From the NCBI GenBank assembly GCA_000231825.2, contig JH720293.1, positions 2,999,422 through 3,063,421 of the forward strand: DNA of 64,000 bases, read 5' to 3'. The translations under genes were made by a program, and so were the position numbers. Below are positions 35,503-47,414 of this stretch, piece by piece. This stretch comes from Tetrahymena elliotti 4EA. Taxonomy: Eukaryota; Ciliophora; Oligohymenophorea; Hymenostomatida; Tetrahymenidae. Within the stretch, counting starts at the first letter, position 1. Each line of letters opens with the position of its first letter. A model generated the notes under the pieces. It was not told where the DNA came from and searched no databases. It saw only the letters and a list, made by a program, of their open reading frames with translations.

Positions 35503-38500
35503 TCAAAACTAGCAAAATCCTCTCTATTATTTTAAATTTTATAACTTTTTGGCTACTTACTTTTATAACTGTTCACTGATATCATTATCCCAAGCATTTA
35601 TAATAAATTCTATTAAATTATTTTCAGTTTTTGTCGTCAAAGTATCAATTATATTTTCAAATATTTTGTCTGTAACTTTATTTTTCCAAATATCAAATGT
35701 CAAAGAATTCATTTCCTTCTATGTACTTATTAATTCTAAGATGATGCTTTCAATGCGATCGCTTAATTCTAAATCACTTTTTTTTTATCAAACAAAATCA
35801 ATATCATTTAGTCTTTTAAAATTTAATTTAATTTACCTCAACTGTAAGTGTAGTTGCTTAAGTTTGTGATGAGGGATTGATTATACTATCTTTTCAACAA
35901 AATTATTCTAAATGCTCTTGATTTTATTTAAATTTAAGTTTAGATATTTCAGATCTTCAAACATCTAAAGACTTCCAATGAATTCAAATAAATTTTTCTC
36001 CCCATTTATTTTAATTTATCTAAATTTGAATAATTCAAGATTAAAAATAATCACTTCACAAAATTTTACTCAAGATTTAGTTTTATAGTTTCTACTTCTG
36101 CTCCGTAGCAATTTTAAAAGAAATTTTTTAAGAGAATGATCATTTAGTCTTCACAAAATGTGTTTCTAGAATTAAATAATTAATAATTAAAAAGAAAAAA
36201 AAATTAAATCAAATTACCCTAGATCAAATGAAATATTTCTTAATTTTTTAAAATATTTTGAAGGTAAATAAACTTCATTTTATGTATTTGTTAATATGTT
36301 ATCCCTTTTTTGATTAAATTCATCATTAATACAAATTTACTAGAAATAAAATTAATACTTAACACTAAAAGATATTTCTTGGAGTTAATCAGAATTTTTA
36401 TCAAGAAGTTGCAGTAATTAGGAGATTGATGAGTAGTGCAGTTTATTTGAAGAAAAATCTAAATTTAATTTATTTAAGAATTAAAGAGACTCTAATTATT
36501 AAATTAGTTATAAAGCATCTTTGTTATCAATTTCATTGTTGCTTTTTAATAATTAAAACTTTAATTCGATATTTAAAGTTAAATTTATATTTTACCTAAA
36601 ATTTAAGTAAAGATCCTCCAAGCTCTAAGTTAAGTTTGTGTTAAATATATTTTAAAGGTTATTAAGCTAATTTAATTGATTCCATCTAAATATTTGAAAT
36701 ATTACTTAAAATTAACAAATATTAATTATCTAAAGAATTACTAAAAGTCTAAATGCAGACATTCGAGATTTTCTAATGGCTTAATATTTTTAATTAACAC
36801 ACTTAAACCCTAATCGTTTAGTTCATTATTCCTTCATAATAATTTGAAAAAATTCTCAGTATTATTATAAAAAGATTTTAAAATGAATGTTACCATAAAT
36901 ATAGTTTGAGATTTCTTATTTGAGTTAATTATTTTAAGCATACAGAAATTTATGTTATTTAATTAATACCAATTTTATTAGCACTAAAAATAAATATTTT
37001 TATTAATTTATTTAAAATAATTTTTAATAACTTACCCTAAACTTAAAACAAGCTCTCTTAAATTAGCAGCATTTTTTAGAATTTCTGATAAACCTTAAGG
37101 ATAAGTGCACTGATAATCAGCTTTAAGTTCTTTTTGCAAAACATTATCCAAGTGAAGTTACAAGATTTAAATATTTTTTAACTGAGATATAGCTAAAAAG
37201 AATGATTATAAATCATTATCTAAAATGGAATTATTAGATAAATTAAGATTCAATTCTTAAATATCTTTTAGCTAATCCAAATTCCACTATTTTAATTCAC
37301 TCATTTTTAATTAGGAATTATTTAAATTCAAAGATAGTTTTAATAATTATTTGTTTTCTAAACTTTCACTAAAAACTCGAAAACACATTTCATCCACCTT
37401 TTAATTTCTGTTTAAAAATAAAAATATTCTCTTCAATAAAATTATTTCATGAATTCTTTTCAAATATCCAAAAATATTTTCCTCAAAATTAAATTTTGTT
37501 TGATAACTTTTAATTTTTAATTGCTAAAAAAATAATTAAAATACTAAAAATCCAACTCAAGATTTCTTAGCTTATAAAGATCTTTAATACTATAGAGTAC
37601 TTCAACTACTTGGCTATTTACAAATAAATTTAACCTATTTAAAGAATAATTTTTAATTTAAATTTATTTTAGTAATAAATTTACCCTAGTTTTAAGTTTA
37701 GTGTCGTTAAGTTATTTAAAAATTGTAATTTTTCTGCTAAAAACCCACATTATTTAAGCTTATTATCTCTTTTATAAAAAATGATTAGTAAAGTTAATCA
37801 ATTAATTTTCATACTCTAAATTTAGCTTTAATATCTGTAAATTGTTTCCTAGGTATTGGAAAGTGTTTGATACTTCAAAAAGACCTTCTGCTCCTATTTA
37901 ATCATTTCTTTAATAAATTTTTATTAAATTTTCATTTCTTGAGATGGTTACTTACTTAAAATCAAGACTGAGACTCTTCAAGTTTTTTTGACTCAACAAA
38001 AAATTGGACAATGCTGTTGCTCCATCCTTTCCACAATTGTTAGGTCTATTAAAAAATATATATTTCATATTATTAAATAATTTTTTAAAAACTTTACTTG
38101 AGATTTAATACTTAAATTTAGTTAATTTAATTTAGCTATTGGAATAATTTGTAATCAATTTTAACTAAATTTAATATGAGCTGCAAAGTAGAATTTTTAG
38201 TAGATGATATTTATGTTAGGAATTTTGAAATATTTTACTAATTAATACTCTAGTTTAAAATTAAATTATACTAATTATTATCCTAACCATTTATATTCTT
38301 TTATTCTAACGTTTCTAGATAATTATAAGAATTCTAAATTGTTTCAGTTAGGAAATCACCAAAATAAATTAAAGTCTGAAGTTTTTTTAAGTTAATATAT
38401 CTTTTTTTCAGATAAAACTTCTCATTTTAATGAAAAATTTTATCTTAGATAGCATCTGATAATATATTTAAGTCATTTTTTTATGATTTTTATTTTCTCA

Positions 38501-39729
38501 AGTCTTCTATTACATTATAAATAGCTTCCAGAAGTTTAAGATTTTATTATTCTTCTTTTTCTTTGCTTAGAGAGTTTACTACTTATGAATATTTAAGCTA
38601 TACAGAATTTTTAATTTTTGATACAAACTAAATTAAATTCTCTTTCAGCTCTTGAAAATAGTTGATGCGTCCATTAACTTCCCTATTAAAAAGTTATTTA
38701 AGAATTATTTCTAAGGGAGTTTGAAGATCATTTTTATTATCATTAGAGCAAAATATTCTAAAATTTCTAATATCCATTCTTTCTAAGAAGCAGGCTGTGT
38801 GTTGTTAGCATTTTGGTCTCTAATATTAACCTTAATCTAATTGTAAACCAATGGCTTTTAGCCTACTATTCATTTCTGAACTAGCTGTTTCAAATGTAAT
38901 TTCTAACATTTAACAATTTAATTATTAATCTCAATATTGAATTTAAATTAACCAATTACCTTCTGTGCTAAAAAGGACACAATCGTCTTATTGTGAAAAA
39001 ACATCCAAGGTTAATTTAAATTCTTCGATAGTTCTTAAACAATCTTTAACTTTCATATTTATCAATTAATATAGGGTCAAATAAAGATCATAGTATTCAA
39101 TATGCTCTAACTTAATTTTAAATAATTTTGGATATACTTGGCAATTTTATTCAAGAACCTCTTTGATTTATTATTTTGTTTTATTGCTCAATCTATAATT
39201 ATAAAAAATAAGATTTAAAATATTTTAGTAATCTTATTTATAACTACCCTCTAAATAGAATGCTTATTTCTTCTTCAAACTTATTAGCCACTTATTAAAA
39301 TTTAATTACTAATCTCTCAATATTAGAAACAGATGTTGCAAACAATTTACTTTACAACTAAGCTAATTTTTCAATTAATTATATCTCTATTTAATCATTT
39401 TTTTATAGATTATCATTCTATTAAGCAGGATTACTCACAAAATCCTAAGCATCTTCACATATTTTTTTCAGAAAATCGTCAATTTTCATTGTTTAATTCT
39501 AATTGAATACATCTTTTTTTATATCTTAATCACATATTAAGGTAAAGTTTTGTATATTAATGCTATTTAGATAACATTTTTCAGATTAATGTTGAGAACA
39601 TTTAATAGGCTTTTTATTTATTACTTACTGCAAGTTTTTAAGCTACTTGATCTATGATATTTCAGTTACTTAATATGATTTTCTTCTATTTTCTTTATTA
39701 ACTTTAGGTTTAGATCCACAAATTCCCAT
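35503..39729 (-). CDS. Large leucine-rich-repeat protein with B-box-like Cys/His segments and MGxC N-terminus
   Basis: A multi-exon gene (first exons 39248-39729, 38960-39192, 38249-38902, 38098-38164, 37956-38045, 37815-37907, 37685-37768, then more to 35503). The start MGICGSKPKVN has Gly2 and Cys4, the pattern for myristoylation plus palmitoylation. Two Cys/His segments follow: KCSQHQSEKCYLN...LICDQD and KCQQHTACFLERM...IFCSND, which resemble degenerate B-box fingers. Between and after them is coiled-coil-like sequence (LSKEKEEQQNLKLL). From about 38160 down, one LRR per short exon (NNCGKDGATALSNFLLSQ, DQIGAEGLFEVSN) with phase-2 introns of about 45-70 nt, repeating to the C-terminus (EQLQKQ, TGA at 35503). 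The second half has slightly degenerate repeats with uncertain splicing. Probable membrane-anchored protein-binding scaffold. Confidence 0.82.
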
Positions 39730-40182
39730 TCTAATATTTATCAATTTTTGTACTTTTTTAATTAATTTTTGTGATAAAAAAAATACTTTCAAAAATTAGA
39801 TATTTTTAAAAATTCATCTATTTTAATGATAAGTAGAATTTAATTCAATTTTTATTAAATCTTTCAAATAATTACTCAATTAAAATTGAAAACATATCTT
39901 AATACTTATATACAATTAGTAGTATAAACATAAAAACAATGTTTTTCATAAAAAATACAATATATTTTATGGTTTTAGTTTTTTGACCAGCTAGAGAAAA
40001 TCTATAGTAATTATAAGCCAAATAGAATAGATACTTTGTATGAAGAATCTGTAATATTTTTTATTAAATGCTAATAATAAATAATTGATTTGATTTTTAG
40101 AAAATAATTTTGTTAAAAAGTTATTTAAAAAAAATATCATTATTCTTAATTTAAAACTTATCATTTTATTCATTTAAACATT
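39730..40182. other. A+T-rich intergenic region
   Basis: This spacer of about 450 bp lies between same-strand genes and contains the promoter of the LRR gene. Nothing else was recognised. Confidence 0.5.
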
Positions 40183-40518
40183 TCAAAGAAAAATTTGACA
40201 ATTTTGATTAGTGTGTTGATTATTTACATCTGCACTAATATTTTATTCTTTCATAGTGTTTTGATTTTAAATATCTTATCTAATATTTTCAACCTAAGAC
40301 TCTTTTTGTATCTATTATGGCTCTACTTATTCTAATCCATTTTAAATTTATTCTTATTAAGATTCATTTTTTTCTATGTTCTCATTTAGCAGTTTTTCAT
40401 TTTTTTCTTTATCGCTATTAGAGCTCTAGTCCAAGCAGCTACAGCATAATTATACGCAACAAACTGATAGTAGATGAAAGCATATTTCCCCAATTATTTT
40501 TCCACATATTTCACTCAT
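40183..40518 (-). CDS. Small Cys-rich hydrophobic N-terminus protein
   Basis: A 111-residue single-exon frame. The N-terminal 30 residues are hydrophobic and Cys-rich (GEICFHLLSVCCVQLCCSCL), with seven Cys, which suits multiple palmitoylation or a hydrophobic anchor. The remainder is a hydrophilic Gln/Glu/Asn tail (NENIEKNESQQEQIQN) with many TAA/TAG glutamines, ending at TGA 40183. It is longer and better composed than chance frames nearby, with a clear change from hydrophobic to charged. No family is recognised; a small membrane-attached protein is the most that can be inferred. Confidence 0.6.
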
Positions 40519-41077
40519 ATTAATAAATTTATTTTTTATATTTTACTGAAGATAATTTATTATTTTATGGATTAGATATTTATTTTTACATTTAAATTGA
40601 CAAGTCTTATTTTAATGTAAGCATTTCTGATGAAAATTGCTATCTGATCAGCTTTACCTACTCACTTATCTATTTTATCTTTTTCTTTATTTTATTGATG
40701 TTTTATTCAAACTATTTATAATTAAAAAAAATGAAACTCAAATATGTCTTAAAATATTCAAAAATAATTAATTAACTTAAAAAGAAAAAATAGAATTTTT
40801 TTGGATTTTAAAAAAAAAATATTACTTATGACAAATAAGCAATAAAGAAATTGATAAAGTGGGAGATAAAAAAAATCAAATTTATAAATGAATTAGTAAA
40901 TAAAAGTCAATCTACAAAACACCTATTTAAAAATTCGTTATTAGAACTGATGTTTTAATAGATTCCATAAATTATTCATATTTAGTTAGATTGAGTGAAA
41001 TAGAAAAAATAAACTTTATATTCTATATTTTAATAAGGGAAAAGAATTTTAAAAATGTAATTATATATTATATGTAT

Positions 41078-41093
41078 AGTACCCTAGGGTACT
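41078..41093. promoter_or_regulatory. Perfect 16-bp palindrome
   Basis: AGTACCCTAGGGTACT is a perfect dyad with no spacer. Its CCC/GGG core is striking in a spacer that is almost entirely A and T. It could be a binding site for a dimeric protein. No second copy was noticed in the window. Confidence 0.4.
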
Positions 41094-41354
41094 GCCTTTT
41101 TCAAGGCTATACACTGAAATTTTGGATATTAATAATCTAAAAATGTAATTGATCTCAGAGAAATCAAATCAAGAAAAGAAATAAAACTTTTTAAATACAT
41201 TTTTTATTTATTGTTCAAATACTTAGTAGATAAGTAAAACAAATATGTTTTTATTTATCTCAAAATTTATGAATTTAGTTTGTTAAAAAAAAGATTTTGA
41301 TTTTGATTTGATAGATTAATTCTTTCTTATCAAATTAATATTCAAAAAAAACAT

Positions 41355-41436
41355 GATGTAAAAAGAGTAATTAATTAGATGTAAAAAGATTAATTACTTA
41401 GATGTAAGAAGAGTAATTAATCAGATGTAAAAAAAA
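41355..41436. repeat. 23-bp tandem repeat, about 3.5 copies
   Basis: Three consecutive 23-bp units, each starting GATGTAA and ending AATTA-like, begin at 41355, 41378 and 41401. A fourth is truncated from 41424. Units differ by a few substitutions. The repeat lies about 80 bp beyond the stop of the first aldo/keto reductase gene. Confidence 0.8.
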
Positions 41437-41515
41437 TAGGTTTACTCTTATGAATTTTTTTTAATTTAAACAAATAAAAAACTTTTATTTTCAATTTTCC
41501 ATTTTGAAATAGAAA

Positions 41516-42641
41516 TCATCTTCTTAGAGGTTTCAATTTCCAAGTTTTCATACAAGTCTCTGGCTTAGGCTAAGTGCCAAAAATTTCATTAATTTCTTTC
41601 TCTACTTCTTCAGTAATAAAAGAAATAAATTAAAAGGATTTTACTGTGTCTTCTAGCTAGGCAACAGAAGAAGCGCTAGTAATAGCTGAAGAAACATCTT
41701 TATTTTTTAATACCCATGCCATAGCCAGTTGAGCTTAAGTACATCCAATTCTCTTGGCAAGTTCACCAAACTTTTAAAATTTTTAGATGGACTTGGCTTT
41801 ATTTTCTTCGCCAAGAAACTCTTAAAAATATTCTTAAGTATTAGGATCATCAGAAAAAGTTTTTGCTCTACAATCTGATTCAGGAATTCCATTATTGTAT
41901 TTACCAGTCAAAAGACCACAAGCTAATGGAGACCAAACAGTTGAGCCCATTCTAAATTAGTATATTTTTATATAAAAAAAGTTTACAAAAGAAATAAAGA
42001 ACAAGTAAAAAAAATAAAATCACTATTCTTTACTTATATTTATCAAAGATGCGACCATATTCTTTTTCAAAACGTTCTCTAGCAAGGATATTATATTCAG
42101 GTTATTCCATAACTGGTTTGATGAGATTATATTTTTCGCATACCATATAAGCTTCAAAAATATTAGCTGCAGACCATTCAGAGGTTCCCCAGTAGTGTGC
42201 TTTTCCGCTTTTTATTACAGAATCAAAAGCGCGGCATACTTCTTCAAGAGGAGTTTCTTCATCGAATCTATGGCAAAAAACTAGATCCACATAATCTAAC
42301 TATAACTTAGCCAAAGAACTATTTAATCCTTCAATAATATGTTTTCTAGAAAGGCCTGTTCTATTTACTCTAAGATCAGGGAACTACCAAAAAAGCTTAG
42401 TCGAAATGACTAAATCTTCACGAGGGACATTCAACTGTTTAAGAGCAATTCCTAATTATTTTTCACCTTCTCCCCATCCGTATATTTCAGCTGTATCAAA
42501 AAAGTTGATTCCAAGTTCATGAGCCTTTTTAACTAACTAATTAGTCCTTTCTTGCCAATCAGGTTTGTCAGAATTTAGGTAGTTACCTAAAGAAATAGCA
42601 GAGACTTTTAGCCCAGTTTAACCTAAAACTCTATATTCCAT
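41516..42641 (-). CDS. Aldo/keto reductase, potassium-channel beta-subunit-like (copy 1)
   Basis: Two exons (42034-42641, 41516-41951) give 347 residues. The start is [20 protein letters not shown]. The aldo/keto reductase tetrad is complete: Asp49 (FFDTAE), Tyr54 (IYGWG), Lys82 (STKLFW) and His124 (FCHRFD). Other family landmarks are [10 protein letters not shown] and the cofactor-side [19 protein letters not shown]. The sequence is of the Kv-beta/YghZ type, NADPH-dependent and cytosolic; the carbonyl substrate is unknown. The intron is 82 nt and falls just before [12 protein letters not shown]. The other two copies have their intron at exactly the same place. This copy is the most divergent of the three, including its C-terminus ([10 protein letters not shown]). 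Confidence 0.95.
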
Positions 42642-42941
42642 AATGAAAGATTTGGTAAGATATTATCTATTAATTTAATAATTTTTTGAAGTATTTTAAT
42701 AATTATAAAATCAAATATCAATTTGATCAGGAACTTTTTGAAGAAGAAGATATTTCTTATATTATTTTAATAAAAGATATTTAAAAGATATTTATTTAAA
42801 TAATAAGTTAGTAACTAATTTTGATCCAAAAAAACTTTTAATTAAACTAAATCTCTTCAAAACTTTTAGATTTTAATCACTGTTTCAAAATATATAAAGA
42901 ACTAATAAGATATAAAATATTTCTTTTATAGATCTTTATAT

Positions 42942-44072
42942 TCATCTTCTAGGTTCTAAAGCAGAGGAGATTCTAAAGTCCATTTCTCCATGAGGTCTCT
43001 TACCAGTTAAAGTGTTGATCCTAGCTTCAATTTCTGGAGTTATTTTTGATATGAATTTTAATGAACCAACTATATCTTCAAGTTACTCAGGTCTAGAAGC
43101 ACCTGTTATTGCGGTTGAAACATCTTTATTTTTGATAACCCAAGCCATGGCTAATTAAGCTTAACTGCATCCGATTTCTTTTGCAATTTCTCCTAATCTT
43201 TTTAGCATGTGAGTGTACTTTTCTTTATTTTCTTCTCCAAAATAGGTTTTGAGTTAATTTTAAATAACACCATTATCACTAAAAGTTGTTAATCTGTTCT
43301 ATTCATCAGGCTTTATACCATCATTATACTTACCTGTTAAAATACCTCCAAGCAAAGGTGACCAAACTGTTGAGCCATACCTTTTTTGTATAAAACATAA
43401 ATTTAAAAACAGAAAGAATTTTTAAATTCAACTTCAACAAAAAAATAAAATTTAAATTAATTACTTGTAGATATCAAAGAGTCTTCCATATTCCTTTTCA
43501 AATTTCTCTCTAAATATTAGATTATATTAGGGCTATTCAACAACAGGTTTAGTTAAGTTAAAACGTTCACAAATCATGAAAGCTTCAAAAATCTAAGCAG
43601 CAGTCCATTCAGATGTACCCCAATAGTGAGCCTTTCCAGAAATGACTATATCATGGAAAGCTTTACAAGTTTCTTCAAGAGGAGTATATTTATCAAATCT
43701 ATGACAGTAAATAATATCAACATAGTCTAATTAAAGTCTTTTCAATGAGTTATTGATACCTTCCATAACATGCTTTCTTGATAGTCCAACTTTATTTAAT
43801 CTATCACTTTTAGTAGCCCAGAAAAGTTTGGTTGATATAATTAAATCTTCTCTTGCAATATTAAGCTCTTTAATTGCTAGACCCATTTATTTTTCAGCTT
43901 CACCATCACCGTAAACTTCTGCAGTATCAAAGAAATTAATACCTAATGAGTGAGCTTTTTTAACTAGTTCAATAGTTCTTTGAGTCCAATTAGAATCATT
44001 AGAGTTAAGCCAATTACCAAAAGATATAACAGATACCTTCAAGCCAGTATTTCCTAAAAATCTATATTCCAT
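42942..44072 (-). CDS. Aldo/keto reductase, potassium-channel beta-subunit-like (copy 2)
   Basis: Two exons (43465-44072, 42942-43380) around an 84-nt intron give 348 residues. [20 protein letters not shown] is used as the start because it aligns with both neighbours; an in-frame Met three codons upstream (44081) would add MYK. The tetrad Asp49, Tyr54, Lys82 and His124 is present, as are [10 protein letters not shown] and [19 protein letters not shown]. The sequence is nearly identical to copy 3 over long stretches, so this pair arose by recent duplication or has been homogenised. Only about 300 bp separate it from copy 1, enough for its own promoter. NADPH-dependent carbonyl reduction is inferred from the family. 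Confidence 0.95.
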
Positions 44073-44627
44073 TTTATACAATTTATTATTTATGATTAAT
44101 TAACTATTTAACTAAAGAGAATCAAAAGATAGTTATTTATTGTAAATTTATTATGACTATTTCTGATTATTAATGTGTAATTAGTAATTTCCTTAAAGAA
44201 TTTCCACGAATTTTTGATCTTTTCTCGTGAATAAATGATGTAATTAAATTCTAAAATTTATTTTCCAGAGTATTCCTTATCTATTATTTGAGCATTCCTT
44301 ATCTATTTGAAAAATTTTGACTTACTAAATTTTTTCTTTTACTAAATTGAATTACTTTTTAATTCATGATACTATGTCTCTAGTGAAATTTTGGCTGATT
44401 ATTCAAAAAAAAAATATGTTTCTTTAAGTGTATCTAAAACGAAATTTACACTAATTTGTAAAGAGTTTTGATGATGATAAGTAAGTAATAATCTAAAATT
44501 TTATGAAAAGTCAGAATTTATTGAATTAATCAATCTTGATAATAATTTATTTTTTACTAAGATATAAAATTAAACATTAAAACTTTTTTAAATTATTTTA
44601 TTATTTTTATCTATCAACTAAAAAAAC
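44073..44627. other. Spacer between aldo/keto reductase copies 2 and 3
   Basis: About 550 bp of A+T-rich DNA containing the copy 2 promoter and copy 3 3' end. No other feature was seen. Confidence 0.5.
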
Positions 44628-45731
44628 TCATCTTCTAGGTTCGAGAGGAGAGAAAAGTCTAAAGTCTGTTTCTCCATCAGGTCTCTTACCAGTTAAAGTG
44701 TTGATTCTAGCTTCGATTTCAGGAGTAATTTTTGAGATGAATTAAACAGAACCAACTATATCTTCAAGTTATTCAGGTCTAGAAGCACCTGTTATTGCTG
44801 TAGAAACATCTTTATTTTTAATTACCCAAGCCATGGCTAATTAAGCTTAACTACATCCGATTTCCTTTGCAATTTCTGCTAATCCTTTCAACATGTGAGT
44901 GTACTTTTCTTTATTTTCTTCACCAAAATAGGTTTTAAGTTAATTTTGAATAGCAGCAATATCTGTAAAAGTAGTCAATCTACTCTATTCATCAGGCTTT
45001 ATACCATCATTATATTTACCTGTTAAAATACCACCTAATAAAGGAGACCAAACAGTAGATCCATACCTTTTTTATAAAATTAATATTTATTATTTTAATA
45101 TTTTTAAAAATAGAATTAGTTACTTGTAAATATCAAAGAGTCTTCCATATTCTTTTTCAAATTTCTCTCTGAATATCATATTATATTGTGGTTGTTCAAC
45201 AACAGGCTTAGTTATATTGAAACGTTCACAAATCATGAAAGCTTCAAAAATCTAAGCAGCAGTCCATTCTGAAGTACCCCAATAGTGAGCCTTTCCTGAT
45301 GTGACGATATCATGGAAAGCTTTGCAAGTTTCTTCAAGAGGGGTATATTTATCAAATCTATGGCAGAAAACAATATCTACATAGTCTAACTAAAGCTTTT
45401 TAAGTGAGTTATTGACACCTTCAATTACATGCTTTCTTGAAAGACCTACTCTATTTAACTTATCATCTCTATTATCCCAAAAAATCTTAGTAGAAATAAC
45501 TAAATCTTCTCTAGAAACACCGAGCTCTTTAATGGCTAAGCCCATTTGTTTTTCAGCTTCACCATGTCCATAAACTTCTGCAGTATCAAAGAAATTAATA
45601 CCTAAAGAGTGAGCCTTTTTAACTAATTCAATAGTTCTTTGAGTCCAGCTGGGATCATTTGAATTGAGCCAATTACCGAAAGAAATAACAGAAACCTTCA
45701 AGCCTGTATTTCCTAAATATCTATATTCCAT
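44628..45731 (-). CDS. Aldo/keto reductase, potassium-channel beta-subunit-like (copy 3)
   Basis: Two exons (45124-45731, 44628-45066) around a 57-nt intron give 348 residues, beginning [20 protein letters not shown]. The tetrad Asp49, Tyr54, Lys82 and His124 is present, with [13 protein letters not shown] and [14 protein letters not shown] following. The first exon is 608 nt long in all three copies and the second 439 nt in copies 2 and 3, so the gene structure was fixed before duplication. It lies at the upstream end of the three-gene array, all on the minus strand. Expected to be a cytosolic NADPH-dependent oxidoreductase. Whether it associates with ion channels, as animal Kv-beta does, cannot be seen here. 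Confidence 0.95.
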
Positions 45732-46094
45732 TTTATTAAAGCTGATGAAAGATTATTTAATTTTAAATTATTTATTTATTGACTTTAAAAAGATATCTTT
45801 TGTGAGATATATAAACAAAAATTTTTGATACACTGATTAATATTTTTATTTATTTATAAAAGATTTTTTTCAATACCCAAACACTTTTTATAGAATTGTG
45901 AACATTCATAATTATAATTCCTATTTTTTTCTATGATTGTATTCTAAGTAGTAATACATGTTTCTAGAAGATCTTCAGAATTTGATTTACACTAATTGAT
46001 CAGATTTTCAAATTGTTGTGTGGGTTTAAACAAAAATTGATAAAAATTACATACTTTATAAAATATTTAATTCTGTAAAAATAAATGTTTAGTT
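45732..46094. other. Intergenic region
   Basis: Spacer between the promoter of aldo/keto reductase copy 3 and the decayed 3'-end copy. Nothing is recognised beyond A+T-rich sequence. Confidence 0.5.
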
Positions 46095-47060
46095 ATCAAA
46101 TATTCTTTAATAAGAAATTCTGAATATATGAGCTCTTAAACAAAAAGTTTAAATTTAGCAAGGGTTAGTATTACTTCATAAGGTTAAGTTCAGTTTTCAT
46201 CATTTTTAGGAATTTAAACTATTCAAAATAAAAAAGTATTGCTAATACAAAGAATTGGTATATCAGTAGATAAGTCAAAGTATTTAGCAGGTATTCTTCA
46301 TATTCCTAAGTTTAATTTAAAATGAATTTAGAGAGAGTTTTTAAAATAACCACCAAATTCTTTTCAAATTTAAATAATTGCCTAAAATGTAAATTTTTTT
46401 AGTTTTTATCAAAAGCTCTTTAAAATTGATTTTAATCCTTAATTTCTTAGATTTGATTAAGAAATATGTTATATACTACTGCAAAGCTATTGTTAATCCT
46501 TTGCTAATTTTTTTACTTTAAATAGTATGAGATTCGACATAGTCATATTAGAAACCTGTCACAAATAATTTTTTGCTATTTTGTATTTTCACAAAAGTCT
46601 GATCAAAAGACTTAATAAAGAATTGGAGACAAAAAAATTTCTATGAAATCTTAAAATAAAAAAAATAAAATTTGGATATTAAATATTAAAAAATTATGAG
46701 TTTAGAAGTTTGTTGATTTTCCTAGTTACAAACTGGATTATTATTCTCATGCAGTAAAATGTTTTGATAAATTTTTTCTTTGTTTTCAGCATGTATGGAG
46801 TAAGTACTAACTTGGCTTATTCTTAAATAAATGCAAAAATAGTTTAAACTTGTATTTTGAATGACTAACTAACTACTCACTCTCATAAAATTATTCTAAA
46901 TCCAAGATATTGATTTTTTTAACTTTATAAAAGTTAACATAAATTTACATAGCATTTAAATAGTCACCTTGCTTTCATTAATGTAGCCCTATAAGATATT
47001 TTAAATGATAACAGGATAGGGAATTATTACATTGAAAAGAGGGGTTGAAATTTTGTATTA
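46095..47060 (-). pseudogene. Decayed copy of the 3' end of the neighbouring PAS membrane-protein gene
   Basis: This block aligns along its length with the last three exons (47415-48410) of the adjacent gene, including the IPYPV motif, the intron positions and the same C-terminus (FLL-x-NI then TGA). It is broken in several ways. The Met of the intact copy is replaced. A TTAG unit is duplicated in the second exon (TAGTTAGTTAGTC against TAGTTAGTC), shifting the frame. The second intron's GT donor has become CA. The third exon contains small indels that bring TGA into frame. Nothing homologous to the PAS or N-terminal membrane parts lies upstream, so only the 3' end was copied. Confidence 0.8.
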
Positions 47061-47414
47061 AAATTTTAAGTAGTAGACTAAATTTTTTCTAAAAACAAAA
47101 ATAATTTTTTACTAATTGTTGAATTAGTTCTTATTCATATCAATAAAAATTTGAATAATGTTTGTAATACCTTATGTTAAGTACCTTAGAGTTTTTTATT
47201 TTATGTTTGTAGTAATATATTTTAAAGGTCAGCATTCTTTTTCAAAATATTTAGAAAATCAAATTAAAAAAATTCAATAACTTTCAGAGTTTATTTCTGG
47301 TTAAATATAATTTATTAAAGAAGCTTATTTAAAAATTTTAAGATAAAAAAACAAAATGCTTACAGATTAAAACAAAGAAATAGAGTAAAAACTTAAGATT
47401 ATACTTTTTTTTCA
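47061..47414. other. Spacer between gene and its decayed 3' copy
   Basis: About 350 bp of A+T-rich sequence, probably the 3' flank of the 47415-53153 gene. No coding similarity was noticed. Confidence 0.4.

Larger units (their letters stand above)
40519..41515. other. A+T-rich intergenic region with palindrome and tandem repeat
   Basis: About 1 kb between the small Cys-rich gene and the 3' end of the first aldo/keto reductase. It carries the 16-bp palindrome at 41078 and the 23-bp tandem repeat at 41355, listed separately. Confidence 0.6.

Noticed and set aside
35549..35869. Plus-strand hydrophobic reading frame of about 106 codons
   Set aside because: Lies antisense within the last exons of the LRR gene; its hydrophobic look comes from reading Lys/Asn/Glu-rich codons backwards.
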